A stretch of DNA of 64,000 nt from assembly GCF_003987315.1 (NCBI RefSeq), contig NZ_PIPI01000010.1, positions 1 to 64,000 of the forward strand. Direction: 5' to 3'. Within the stretch, counting starts at the first letter, position 1, and the number at the start of each line of letters is the position of its first letter. Both the position numbers and the translations under genes were made by a program. Below are positions 27,145 to 36,248 of this stretch, in pieces. The stretch comes from Aliidiomarina haloalkalitolerans. Its GTDB lineage: Bacteria; Pseudomonadota; Gammaproteobacteria; Enterobacterales; Alteromonadaceae. Below the pieces are notes generated by a model. It had not been told where the DNA came from. It saw nothing but the letters and a program-made list of their open reading frames with translations, and made no database searches.

Positions 27145-27405
27145 ATGGCAACACGAATCGAGATCGGCAATGCAATTCGCGAGCGTAGAAAAGAATTAGG
27201 ATACACCCAACAAGCTTTGTCAGAGCTCACTGGTGTTCACAAATCAACGATTTCTGAAATCGAAAATGGGCGCTTTAGCGGCTCTTTCGATATCTTCGAA
27301 CGCCTGCTCGACAGTGTCAATTTGCAGTTTGAGGTGTCGAGCAAGACCCATCGTTTACCGGACTGGGACGACATTGATTCCTTGTTTTCGGAGGATGAAT
27401 CATGA
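27145..27405 (+). CDS. hipB: HipB-like antitoxin / XRE-family repressor
   Basis: The 86-aa protein has an XRE helix-turn-helix at about 7-62 (IRERRKELGYTQQALSELTG, then HKSTISEIENGR). A short acidic C-terminal tail (DWDDIDSLFSEDES) follows, which in HipB-type proteins contacts the toxin and makes the antitoxin protease-sensitive. It overlaps hipA by 4 nt, as in other hipBA operons, and probably represses its own promoter through the two palindromes upstream. Confidence 0.88.
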   Translation: MATRIEIGNAIRERRKELGYTQQALSELTGVHKSTISEIENGRFSGSFDIFERLLDSVNLQFEVSSKTHRLPDWDDIDSLFSEDES

Positions 27406-28646
27406 CTCGCACTGCGAATGGGCGACCTGAGTTACCTGCTAAAATCACCCGTATTCAAGTGTGTGTTGGCGAAATAGAAGCGGGGCTGCTCACGCATGGT
27501 TCTGTCCACCATTTTCAGCCTACGCTAGAAGAGCATCACATCTCGCTCACAATGACGAAAAAGGGATTAGATGGCTACGCATCAGGAAGCCTGCATCCCA
27601 TTTTCTCGCAGAACCTACCCGAAGGTTTTAATCGTCGATTTATTGCCGAAAAATTGGCCAGATACGCGAAAGTAAACGACATGTATCTTCTCGCACTACA
27701 AGGCGATCAAGGTATTGGTATGCTGTCCTATCAAAGCGAGATTCAATTACCTGTAATTGAGTCCATAGCACTCAAAGACATCTTGTCTTACAACAGTCCC
27801 GAGCCGTTATTCCCGCAATTGTTAGAGAAGTATTATTTACGCAACTCGTTAGCGGGCGTGCAGCCAAAAGTGAGCGTACCGAGCAGCAAAACGCTAGCGA
27901 CGGATCGAACGGTTGAGCAACGCGACATCATTGTTAAAACGTTTGATGAAGAATTTCCCCTCCTTACCGTGAATGAGTTTGTCTGTATGGAAGCAGCACG
28001 TTGGTGCGGACTTAACCCACCGAAAACCTATTTGGCGGAAAATTTAGAGACTTATGTGGTCGAGCGATTCGACACGTCAAGTAGTGGGGGCCGACTTGGG
28101 TACGAGGACTTCACCACACTGATGAAGAAGCCAAATGACCCCGACGCAAAATACTCAGGTAGCTATGAAGCTCTTTTGCATGCGACGCTTTTGTACACTA
28201 ATAACCAAGCAGAAATCGAGAAAATGTATCGATACATTGTCTTTAACTGTCTTATTGGTAATGGCGATGCTCATCTGAAGAACTTTGCGTTACAGTACCT
28301 GCCAGACATGAGTGATATCTATGTGTCGCCCCCATTCGATATCACGCATACGCTTATTTACGACACGATCGATAATAAGCTAGCCTTAAAATTAGCCCAG
28401 AGTAAATCTTTTCCAGACATGGCAACACTTCTGCGTTTAGCGGAAGGCAAGGGATATCGAATTCGCAAAGCCAGAGAAATCATTGAGCAACTCGCTGAAG
28501 GCATTCTCGATTATCTCAGGCAATCACAAGAAGTTGAGCTTTTTAAGGGCTTGCGTGAATCCATTGAACACTCGGTCGCAAAGGTGATGCTCTCCTCGAC
28601 AGGTACGACAAAATATCGTCATGACCGGATCAAGAAGTATGAATAG
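27402..28646 (+). CDS. hipA: HipA-like serine/threonine kinase toxin
   Basis: The 414-aa protein has the HipA N-terminal domain and kinase core. Features seen are GVQPK with K156, the phosphate loop region, FVCMEAARWCGL, VERFD, the catalytic loop NGDAHLKNFA (D289) and the metal-binding PPFDIT (D313). In E. coli HipA phosphorylates GltX and halts translation; the target here is unknown. All key kinase residues are present, so it looks active. It lies between the symporter operon and the CrbS-like sensor; only about 70 bp without a visible terminator separate it from crbS. Confidence 0.88.
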   Translation: MTRTANGRPELPAKITRIQVCVGEIEAGLLTHGSVHHFQPTLEEHHISLTMTKKGLDGYASGSLHPIFSQNLPEGFNRRFIAEKLARYAKVNDMYLLALQGDQGIGMLSYQSEIQLPVIESIALKDILSYNSPEPLFPQLLEKYYLRNSLAGVQPKVSVPSSKTLATDRTVEQRDIIVKTFDEEFPLLTVNEFVCMEAARWCGLNPPKTYLAENLETYVVERFDTSSSGGRLGYEDFTTLMKKPNDPDAKYSGSYEALLHATLLYTNNQAEIEKMYRYIVFNCLIGNGDAHLKNFALQYLPDMSDIYVSPPFDITHTLIYDTIDNKLALKLAQSKSFPDMATLLRLAEGKGYRIRKAREIIEQLAEGILDYLRQSQEVELFKGLRESIEHSVAKVMLSSTGTTKYRHDRIKKYE

Positions 28647-28716
28647 CGGATTGACGAGCGTCTTCTAATACGCCACAGTGAGCCGTGAATATTCCATCAA
28701 TGACATAACAACCGAC

Positions 28717-31700
28717 ATGATCTGGATTCTGATTGCATCTGCGCTAGGCTACATTGCGCTGCTGTTTCTTATTGCCCTGTGGGGTGAACGCAAACATTCG
28801 TTAGGCTACAAAATTAGCTTGCATCCGTGGGTGTACGGCCTGTCTTTGGCTATTTATTGTACAACCTGGACCTACTATGGTGCGGTTGGAAATGCCATTG
28901 ACGGGGGCTGGAGTTTCTTGCCCATTTTGCTTGGTCCCGTATTGCTGTATGTGTTCGGGTTACCGGTTGTAACCAAACTCGTGGCCGTCAGTAAGCGGCA
29001 AAATATTACGTCTATCGCTGACTTTATCGCCTCGCGTTACGGTAAAAACCACAAAATGGCACTGGTGGTGACGGTTATCGCCGCGGCTGCAGTTATCCCC
29101 TACATTGCACTGCAGCTGAAAGCGGTCGGTATTAGCTTTAATGTCCTCAGTGGTATGCCCCCGGAAGTCACTGGCGGCTCGCTGAAAGAGCTCATTGTCG
29201 CCTTACTGATGGCGGCATTTGCCATCGTTTTTGGTACTCGGCGACTCGATGTCACCGAGTATCGCAGTGGTATGATGCTTGCCATCGCTTTTGAGTCGAC
29301 GGTCAAGCTCGTCGCCTTGCTTGGTGTTGCGGTCTTTGCGTGGGTGGCATTTCGTAGCGACAGCGTCTTGACCATCACGGCCCAGCTTGAAAGCCTGCAG
29401 CTCAGTAGCAGTTGGGGTTGGCAAGCATTAAACGCAGAGTTTTTCATTCAACTGGCGATGGCGGCTGGTGCCATCCTCTGTTTACCGCGTCAGTTCCACG
29501 TTACCGTCGTCGATAACGTCCACTTGTCGCACCTGAAAACAGCCCGTTGGCTGTTTCCGGTGTACTTGCTGCTTACCTCTGCAGCCATTGCCGTTCTGGC
29601 GATCACCAGCACACAGTTACTCGGCAGCTATAACGGCCTGCCTGACGAACGCTCCGTATTTCCATTATTGATTCCTTACGTGAATGGTCAAACTTGGCTC
29701 GCGATTGTGGTCTATATCGGCGGTATATCGGCCGCGACGGCCATGGTCATTGTCGCTACCTTGACGCTCAGCACCATGATCAGTAATGACGTCGTCATGC
29801 CCGTTTGGCTGACCCGCGAAGGTCAGAAAATTCCACAGCCCCACCGTTTTTCACGGCGACTGATTCGCGTCCGTCGCTATGCCATTGTCAGCGTTTTAGT
29901 GCTCGGCTGGGCCTGCTATCACCTTTGGTTTGCGCGTTTAAACTTAGTCAGTATCGGCCTGTTGGCGTTCTCCGTCGTGTTACAACTACTGCCTGCAATT
30001 ATCGGCGGCATGTATTGGCGCCGCGGTCATGCTCAGGGCGTTTACTGGGGCTTGATAGCAGGGATGGTCACCTGGCTAATTGCGATTCTGCTGCCGCTGA
30101 CACAGTCTCCGCCAGAGCAAACCGACACCATTATCACCCACGGTACGCTGATTGCTATGGCGGCCAACATTGCCGGTTACGTTGTCTTTAGCTATTTGTC
30201 GGTGCCCGCTTTGGTCGACAAAATCCAAGCCACCGCATTTGTGCAACCGCGCAGTAGCTATACCAACGTTGGCCCGCAACGACTGCAACAAACGCGCGTC
30301 GCTGACTTAGTCTTATTGATGGAGACCTTTCTTGGCGCCCATCGCTGCGAAGAGCTACTCAAAAGTTACCAACGTCATCGCCAACTTGATCGTGACGGCA
30401 TTGCCGACGCTAAGTTTTCGGACTTCGCCGAACGCGCCATTAGCGGGGTTTTGGGTGCCGCAACCGCCCGCTCGCTCGTCAATGCAGCCATCGAGAATCG
30501 CCAACTGAATCTTGAAGAAGTCGTACATTTCTTTGATGACACCACGCAGGCGCTGCAAACCCAACAGTCGATCATGTACAGCTCGCTGGAGAATCTCGCC
30601 CAAGGTATTTCTGTAGTCGACAAAGACTTGCGCCTCGTGGTCTGGAACCGACGCTACCTCGAGCTTTTTGATTACCCTGACGGTATGGTGCAGCCGGGAC
30701 GTCCAATTGCGGATCTGATTCGTTACAACGCCGAACGTGGCGAATGTGGTGTTGGTGAAGTCGAAGAGTTGGTGAACAAGCGCTTGCACTACATGCAAAT
30801 TGGCTCACCACATCGCTTTATTCGTCGTCGCTCCGACGGGCGCGTCATTGAAATGGTCGGTAATCCGCTGCCTAACGGTGGGTTCGTTACCAGTTTTACC
30901 GACGTCACCGAGCACATTGAAACGCAGCAGGCACTCGAAGATGCGAATATCGACCTCGAAGCGCGGATTCGCAGTCGCACCGACGAAGTGCGAGAAATTA
31001 ACCGTGAGCTGACCGAGGAAATCGATCGGCGGCGGGAAATCGAAATCGCATTGCAAGCAGCAAAAGCTGAAGCGGAAAATGCCAACGCCAGTAAAACGCG
31101 TTTCTTGGCATTAGCTAGTCACGACATTTTGCAGCCGCTGAACGCCGCGCGGCTCTACTTGTCGGCAATTGACCACGAGCGACTCGATGGCAAGAATCAG
31201 GGCTTAATTCACAAAGTCGATAATGCGCTCGACTCCACTGAGCATCTACTTTCGGCACTGTTGTCTATTGCCAAAATGGAACAAGGGGCGATGCAGCCGC
31301 AACTCAAGCACATTGACCTGAATACCATTCTCGGGCCATTAGTACCTGAGTATGCCGTACTGGCAGAACAAAAAGACCTGCAGTTTAAAGCGCGACTGCG
31401 CAATTTAACCGTCTATACCGACCCCACTTATTTGCGGCGAATTGTGCAGAACTTCCTGTCAAATGCGGTGAAGTACACCGAAAGCGGTCGTGTTTTATTA
31501 ACCGTTCGCAAACATGGCGACCATGCCGAACTCGCGGTTTGGGACAGCGGCCCGGGTATTCCAGAGCAAAAACACGAAGAAGTTTTCGAGGCCTTTATTC
31601 GTTTGCATCAAGGTTCGATTAGCGGCGTGGGTTTAGGTCTGAGTGTCGCCAAACGCATGGCTGAACAGCTAAACTGCCCATTGGAGATTAAATCTGCACT

Positions 31701-32190
31701 CGGTCAAGGCAGTCGCTTCTCCGTGCTCGTGCCTCTCGGCTCAGCCGCTATGGTCATTCCGCGTGTGCGGCCTGAACGCTCAAATCAGGCTTACGACGGT
31801 CTGAAAATTCTCTGTGTTGATGACGAACCCGAGAACCTTAAAGCTCTAGAAGCGCTGCTGCATAAGTGGGACTGCCATCCGATTCAGTTCACCACCCCGC
31901 AGGAAGCACTAACATGGGCAGCAGAAAACCCTGCGCCGGACGGCGTGTTACTGGACTATCAACTAGGCGAACACGGCGACGGCTTAACGCTCTGGCAAGC
32001 ATTGAGTGACATTTGGCCAAACCGCGTACCGGGAGCCTTGGTGACCGCAGTCAGAGACCCAGATTTAAAAGCAGAAACGCGTAAACTCGGTCTGCAGTTC
32101 TTGGCCAAGCCGGTGAAACCAGCCCAGCTCAAAGCTCTGATGCAACATATGCAGCGCCAGAAGGAGACGCAATCATGTTCCGGCTCCTAA
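28717..32190 (+). CDS. crbS: CrbS-like sensor: SSF-STAC-PAS-histidine kinase-receiver
   Basis: The 1157-aa hybrid sensor contains an SSF symporter-like domain with about 13 helices (about 1-500) and a STAC linker (about 526-595). A PAS domain (from about 620; ENLAQGISVVDKDLRLVVWN), a coiled coil, and HisKA with H802 in SHDILQPLNAARL follow. HATPase with GPGIP and GVGLGLSVAK, and a receiver with D1080, complete it. CrbS/MxtR-type sensors control acetyl-CoA synthetase and acetate use, which fits acs, the symporter and the dehydrogenase nearby. The start is uncertain: ATG 28717 gives a family-like N-terminus; GTG 28678 is open too, and neither has a clear SD. hipBA lies directly upstream. Confidence 0.8.
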   Translation: MIWILIASALGYIALLFLIALWGERKHSLGYKISLHPWVYGLSLAIYCTTWTYYGAVGNAIDGGWSFLPILLGPVLLYVFGLPVVTKLVAVSKRQNITSIADFIASRYGKNHKMALVVTVIAAAAVIPYIALQLKAVGISFNVLSGMPPEVTGGSLKELIVALLMAAFAIVFGTRRLDVTEYRSGMMLAIAFESTVKLVALLGVAVFAWVAFRSDSVLTITAQLESLQLSSSWGWQALNAEFFIQLAMAAGAILCLPRQFHVTVVDNVHLSHLKTARWLFPVYLLLTSAAIAVLAITSTQLLGSYNGLPDERSVFPLLIPYVNGQTWLAIVVYIGGISAATAMVIVATLTLSTMISNDVVMPVWLTREGQKIPQPHRFSRRLIRVRRYAIVSVLVLGWACYHLWFARLNLVSIGLLAFSVVLQLLPAIIGGMYWRRGHAQGVYWGLIAGMVTWLIAILLPLTQSPPEQTDTIITHGTLIAMAANIAGYVVFSYLSVPALVDKIQATAFVQPRSSYTNVGPQRLQQTRVADLVLLMETFLGAHRCEELLKSYQRHRQLDRDGIADAKFSDFAERAISGVLGAATARSLVNAAIENRQLNLEEVVHFFDDTTQALQTQQSIMYSSLENLAQGISVVDKDLRLVVWNRRYLELFDYPDGMVQPGRPIADLIRYNAERGECGVGEVEELVNKRLHYMQIGSPHRFIRRRSDGRVIEMVGNPLPNGGFVTSFTDVTEHIETQQALEDANIDLEARIRSRTDEVREINRELTEEIDRRREIEIALQAAKAEAENANASKTRFLALASHDILQPLNAARLYLSAIDHERLDGKNQGLIHKVDNALDSTEHLLSALLSIAKMEQGAMQPQLKHIDLNTILGPLVPEYAVLAEQKDLQFKARLRNLTVYTDPTYLRRIVQNFLSNAVKYTESGRVLLTVRKHGDHAELAVWDSGPGIPEQKHEEVFEAFIRLHQGSISGVGLGLSVAKRMAEQLNCPLEIKSALGQGSRFSVLVPLGSAAMVIPRVRPERSNQAYDGLKILCVDDEPENLKALEALLHKWDCHPIQFTTPQEALTWAAENPAPDGVLLDYQLGEHGDGLTLWQALSDIWPNRVPGALVTAVRDPDLKAETRKLGLQFLAKPVKPAQLKALMQHMQRQKETQSCSGS

Positions 32191-32843
32191 TTGCTGACGA
32201 TCACCCGCTTTATCGTGACGCACTCGCTGATGTGGTCCACCGGCATTTTCCACAAGCAACCTTACTCGACGCCGCAAATCTGAGTGAGGTTTTTACCCGA
32301 TTAGCTGACGAGCCCGCGGTTGACTTAGTGCTTCTCGATCTCAATATGCCCGGCATGAATGGCTTAGAGGGGGTCTCGCAACTTCTTGCCAAATACCCAA
32401 CGTTAGCCGTCGCCATGCTCTCCGCAGAAGACGATAAGCATGTTGTTCTTGAAGCTATGGCGTTAGGCTGCATTGGTTATATTTCCAAGGCGAGCGAGCG
32501 CTCGGAATTAGCACAAGCGATTGAACAAATTCTTGCTGGGAATATCTATTTGCCCGCTGGCAGTTTTCGTGCCAGCACAACAAACTTGTCGGCCAAGACC
32601 AGTCCGCCAGCGCTTGAGCAGCCCATCGTGTCGCTTGCGGATCTTACCAAACAGCAAATTCGGGTTTTACGCGAAATGGTTAACGGTGCTTCCAATAAGC
32701 AAATTGCCTTTGCCTTACACGTGAGCGAAGCGACGGTTAAATCTCATGTCTCCGCCATTTTCCGTAAACTTAAGGTGAGCAATCGTGTGCAGGCGATTTT
32801 AATCGCGAAAGCCGCGGATTTCTCTGCCTATTTACCCGATTAA
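32175..32843 (+). CDS. LuxR-family response regulator, partner of CrbS-like kinase
   Basis: The 222-aa NarL/LuxR-type regulator has a receiver domain (D55 in LLDLNMPGMNG, K around 104 in YISKAS) and a C-terminal LuxR helix-turn-helix (LTKQQIRVLREMVNGASNKQ, then EATVKSHVSAIFRKL). It overlaps the sensor gene by 16 nt, so it is presumably its cognate regulator. It is clearly related to the second regulator at 39.5-40.1 kb, which is linked to acs. The stop overlaps the converging nahK stop. Confidence 0.85.
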   Translation: MFRLLIADDHPLYRDALADVVHRHFPQATLLDAANLSEVFTRLADEPAVDLVLLDLNMPGMNGLEGVSQLLAKYPTLAVAMLSAEDDKHVVLEAMALGCIGYISKASERSELAQAIEQILAGNIYLPAGSFRASTTNLSAKTSPPALEQPIVSLADLTKQQIRVLREMVNGASNKQIAFALHVSEATVKSHVSAIFRKLKVSNRVQAILIAKAADFSAYLPD

Positions 32844-34993
32844 CGAGATTTGCTCCGACTAAACAAAGTCCGCAAGGTCATTCGCAGTTGTAATGGTCTT
32901 ACCGGCTTATGCAGCAGTTCAAAACCGAGTTCTCGAGCTTGGTCTTGCAGTGCTTGGCTATGATTGGCCGTGAGTAATAGCACCGCTGGCTGTGCGGATG
33001 AGAGCCGCTGTTGGAGCAGCTCGGTGACGACATCGGTGCCGAAATCTGCGCCTAAATGATAGTCGACAATCACCGCCCGCAATTCGCGATCTTGCCAAAA
33101 ATCCTGCGCCACCAATTGCTCGCGATTCTGCGCCAAAACCACGGTATAACCCCAGCCGCTGAGGATACTTTCGAGCGCTTGGCAAATCGCCGGATCATTA
33201 TCGATGACGCCAATGAGACCCTGCTCTTGAATCGTGTTCGGAATAACTGACGGTTCATCTCTTCTTGCTTGTCGGTCGCTGCTCTGATCTGCTTGCTGCC
33301 GTGGTACCTGAATAGAAAACATCGAGCCACGCCCAACCTTCGACTTCACATCCACCACATGATCAAGCAGCCGCGCTAGACGTTCGACAATTGCTAATCC
33401 AAGACCTAAGCCACCAGCATGCTCATGCTCTGCTGCTGGCAAACGATGAAACTCTCGAAAAATACTTTTTCGCTGGTCTGCAGCGATACCCGGTCCCGTA
33501 TCGAGCACCTGAATTTCGAGCTGAGTGCCGCGGCGACGACAACCCAATAAAACCTCACCACCCGCAGGCGTGTAGCGGTAAGCGTTACTAATGAAGTTAC
33601 GTAAAATACGGGTCAGTAATGCACTGTCGGTGATTATCCAGTCACGACTAGACTGCAAGCGCAGGCGAATGCCTTTACTGGCCAGCATCGCCTCAGCTTC
33701 ATCTGCGAGTGGCTTTAATACGGCATCGACCGGAATGACCTCAACCTGAGCTGCGAGCGCACCGGCATCTAATTTGGACAAATCAACCAGCGTGCGTAGT
33801 AAGTCGCCCACGTCATCCAATGACCGCGCCGCTTTTTGTGCCAGTCCACGCACCTCGGGGCTTAACGACTGGTCAAGCATCGCGCCATTAAACAAACGAG
33901 CAGCGTTCAGTGGTTGCAGAACATCATGACTGACTGCGGCAAGAAATTGCGATTTCGATGCGTTCGCAATTTCTGCTTCGTTTTTGGCTTGGCTGAGTGC
34001 GGCTGTGCGTTCTTGCACCCGCTTTTCAAGTAATATATTCGCTTGGCGCAACGCCTCTGAGGTGCGTTTTCGCTCGGTAATATCGCGATTCAACACAAAG
34101 AAACCTAAAACTTTTCCGGCGCTATCGCGGTTCGGCACATAGGACTTGAGTAAATGCCGCGACACGCCCTGAATATTGGTTTCCGTAATTTCGAACACCA
34201 CATTGTCACCATTAAGCACCTCGGCTATATAAGGCTGCAATCGCTGATAGCCTGATTCACCATGGATTTCAGTAATGTGCTGTTGGAGAATTTCTTGTCC
34301 CGGTTGTAAATAAAACTCTGCATAGCCGCGATTGACAAATTCATATATGCCGTTCGCTGACAAGTAGGCGATCATCGCAGGTACGTTATCGGTAATTGCA
34401 CGCAGCCAGCGCTCACTTTCGGCTAACGACGCAGCATAGGCGACGTGGGTTGATATATCAGTTAAGGCCAACAAATAACCCGCATCTGGCAAAGGATGGC
34501 GTTCAGCGGCAATGGTTCGACCGTCCAGTAACTTCTGTTCACTTCGTGTTTGGCTGAAAATCTGCTGTGGTTGTGACAAGGCACTCCTCATGAGGCAAGC
34601 TTGGAAGTCATTGGTTAGCCCAAGTTGACGGCGACTTAGCCCAGTCAAATCGAGTAATTTTGCATTCCAAACTTCAAGTTGCCCTTGCCCATTCACCAAC
34701 GCGACACCTTGCGATAGGTTGTCGACCGTGTTCTGCAACAGCAGCATTTTCTCAGCGAGGGCTTTCTGTTTACTCACATCGGCACTGTGCTTCAACTCTC
34801 GGGTGCGCTCACGAACTTGTTCTGCTAATACTGCCGCATGTTGAAAGGCGGTAAACGGCGAATGGACACCATTGAGCTGCGGCGAACTGCCTTGCTCAAT
34901 GCGTTGCATCAGGGCTTGGTTAATCCGTTCGAGCCGAGCAATTTTTGCTTCCCGCTCAGCAAGTTGATGCCGCAGCTCAGTTTCAGACGCCAT
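32840..34993 (-). CDS. nahK: NahK-like PAS hybrid histidine kinase
   Basis: The 717-aa soluble protein has an N-terminal coiled coil, two PAS domains (about 85-195 and 200-315), HisKA with H356 in VSHDVLQPLNAARLF, HATPase (GPGIAADQ and GLGLGLAIVERLA) and a C-terminal receiver with VDYHLGADFG. It overlaps the nosP stop by 11 nt. In Pseudomonas aeruginosa, NosP controls the hybrid kinase NahK from the same operon. The ATG at 34993 follows GAGGTGAGG; a TTG at 35008 is open too. Its H-box is nearly the same as that of the CrbS-like sensor. Confidence 0.82.
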   Translation of the reverse strand: MASETELRHQLAEREAKIARLERINQALMQRIEQGSSPQLNGVHSPFTAFQHAAVLAEQVRERTRELKHSADVSKQKALAEKMLLLQNTVDNLSQGVALVNGQGQLEVWNAKLLDLTGLSRRQLGLTNDFQACLMRSALSQPQQIFSQTRSEQKLLDGRTIAAERHPLPDAGYLLALTDISTHVAYAASLAESERWLRAITDNVPAMIAYLSANGIYEFVNRGYAEFYLQPGQEILQQHITEIHGESGYQRLQPYIAEVLNGDNVVFEITETNIQGVSRHLLKSYVPNRDSAGKVLGFFVLNRDITERKRTSEALRQANILLEKRVQERTAALSQAKNEAEIANASKSQFLAAVSHDVLQPLNAARLFNGAMLDQSLSPEVRGLAQKAARSLDDVGDLLRTLVDLSKLDAGALAAQVEVIPVDAVLKPLADEAEAMLASKGIRLRLQSSRDWIITDSALLTRILRNFISNAYRYTPAGGEVLLGCRRRGTQLEIQVLDTGPGIAADQRKSIFREFHRLPAAEHEHAGGLGLGLAIVERLARLLDHVVDVKSKVGRGSMFSIQVPRQQADQSSDRQARRDEPSVIPNTIQEQGLIGVIDNDPAICQALESILSGWGYTVVLAQNREQLVAQDFWQDRELRAVIVDYHLGADFGTDVVTELLQQRLSSAQPAVLLLTANHSQALQDQARELGFELLHKPVRPLQLRMTLRTLFSRSKSR

Positions 34994-36122
34994 CCTCACC
35001 TCGCCCAATCACCACGCCCGTAAAGGTCTGATTGATATGAATGCCGTTAAAATGCTCGCCGTAAGTGTTAAAACCGAGTACTTGATGGCGGCGATAGAAT
35101 GCGGATGCAGCGGCAACTTCATTGCGCTGTTCACATTCCAACCGCCGCAAAACGCAGTCACAGCCAATCGTTACCAATGGCTCGCCTATGCTTTTTTCGA
35201 TCTCAGCAAAGCGCTGTTCTAAATCCGGTAAAATCGGTTGCGTCGCCATAGCAGTGAGCACCGCACCTTCACCTACCGCGCAATAAAAAGTTAAGCTGCC
35301 ATCGTCGTTGACGCGCTGAATCGAACGAACGAAATATTCATTACCCATGCGTACCGCCAACGGATGCATGGCAAAGACCGTCGCGTCGAGCTCGGTCAGC
35401 GCACATCCCACATACTGAGCATAAGCTTCTGCGGCGGGCTCAGCGTTCAACTCGTAGACTGTCCGCGTATCGTCGCTCGCAGCGGTGACGACAAATTTTT
35501 CCGTTCGCGGCTCCATGTGATGGGTACTAAACACCTCGAACGGCAGCGCAGTGGTAAATATCAGCAGCACTGCCGCATTGGTGTGGAAACTACCGTTGAA
35601 ATAGATATAAGTATCGGTGAGTTGATTATCATCACCGGCGGAACCGCCAAAATGCGGGATTTTCCCCAGTGCCGTTTGTAACGAGAAGAGCGCCACTTCC
35701 TCTTGCGCCGACAGTCCATCGAACAAGGTCAAGGCAAAGCTTTGCCGTTGCTGTGCGCCATACACAGGCTCAGATAACAATAAATTATCGATAAGTTCCT
35801 GCGCTTGCAACAAATCAAACTCCGTCAGATTTTGAATCGGGCCAACCGCAACACGGAAATCACTCGCGTGAAAACCGAGCGCGACAATGTGACCGCGCGC
35901 ATAACCTGCGGGTGTCAATTCGCCAGCAGTCGTGCAGCCGCTTTTCGGTACCTGTGGAAACTGCTCTTCCAATGCGGCAGCAAGTTCCGGCAGATCATAT
36001 TCTGCCGAACAAAAGAAGAGAATAAAGCCAAGCTTATTATTCCCGAGCTGTGTCGCCAATTCCTCGGCAGCGGTTGCCGAATCTTTTGCTGCCGACATAG
36101 CGCTGACAATCGATTTGTCCAT
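34983..36122 (-). CDS. nosP: NosP-like FIST-domain nitric oxide sensor
   Basis: The 379-aa cytoplasmic protein consists of FIST_N (about 25-215; CTTAGELTPAGYARGHIVAL and LFDGLSAQEE) and FIST_C (about 220-365; the ending reads LGFNTYGEHFNGIHINQTFT). FIST proteins of this type, encoded directly before a NahK-like hybrid kinase, are the heme-based NO sensors called NosP. The name rests on domain plus operon; heme and NO binding are not shown by the sequence itself. No membrane segment or signal peptide is seen. Confidence 0.82.
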   Translation of the reverse strand: MDKSIVSAMSAAKDSATAAEELATQLGNNKLGFILFFCSAEYDLPELAAALEEQFPQVPKSGCTTAGELTPAGYARGHIVALGFHASDFRVAVGPIQNLTEFDLLQAQELIDNLLLSEPVYGAQQRQSFALTLFDGLSAQEEVALFSLQTALGKIPHFGGSAGDDNQLTDTYIYFNGSFHTNAAVLLIFTTALPFEVFSTHHMEPRTEKFVVTAASDDTRTVYELNAEPAAEAYAQYVGCALTELDATVFAMHPLAVRMGNEYFVRSIQRVNDDGSLTFYCAVGEGAVLTAMATQPILPDLEQRFAEIEKSIGEPLVTIGCDCVLRRLECEQRNEVAAASAFYRRHQVLGFNTYGEHFNGIHINQTFTGVVIGRGEDGV

Positions 36123-36180
36123 CTTGTACGTTTCCCAACGAAGTGACTCTACCCTTCATACTACCCTGAACGTCTGCCGA

Positions 36181-36207
36181 AAAAAACGGGAGCTCAAAGC
36201 TCCCGTT
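36181..36207 (-). terminator. Terminator of aldehyde dehydrogenase gene
   Basis: Minus-strand stem AACGGGAGC / GCTCCCGTT with loop TTTGA is followed by TTTT. It lies 40 bp after the dehydrogenase stop and insulates nosP-nahK from it. Confidence 0.9.
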
Positions 36208-36248
36208 GTCGACGTCCTTGTTCCTTCTCTCCATGCTTGCCAATTGGC

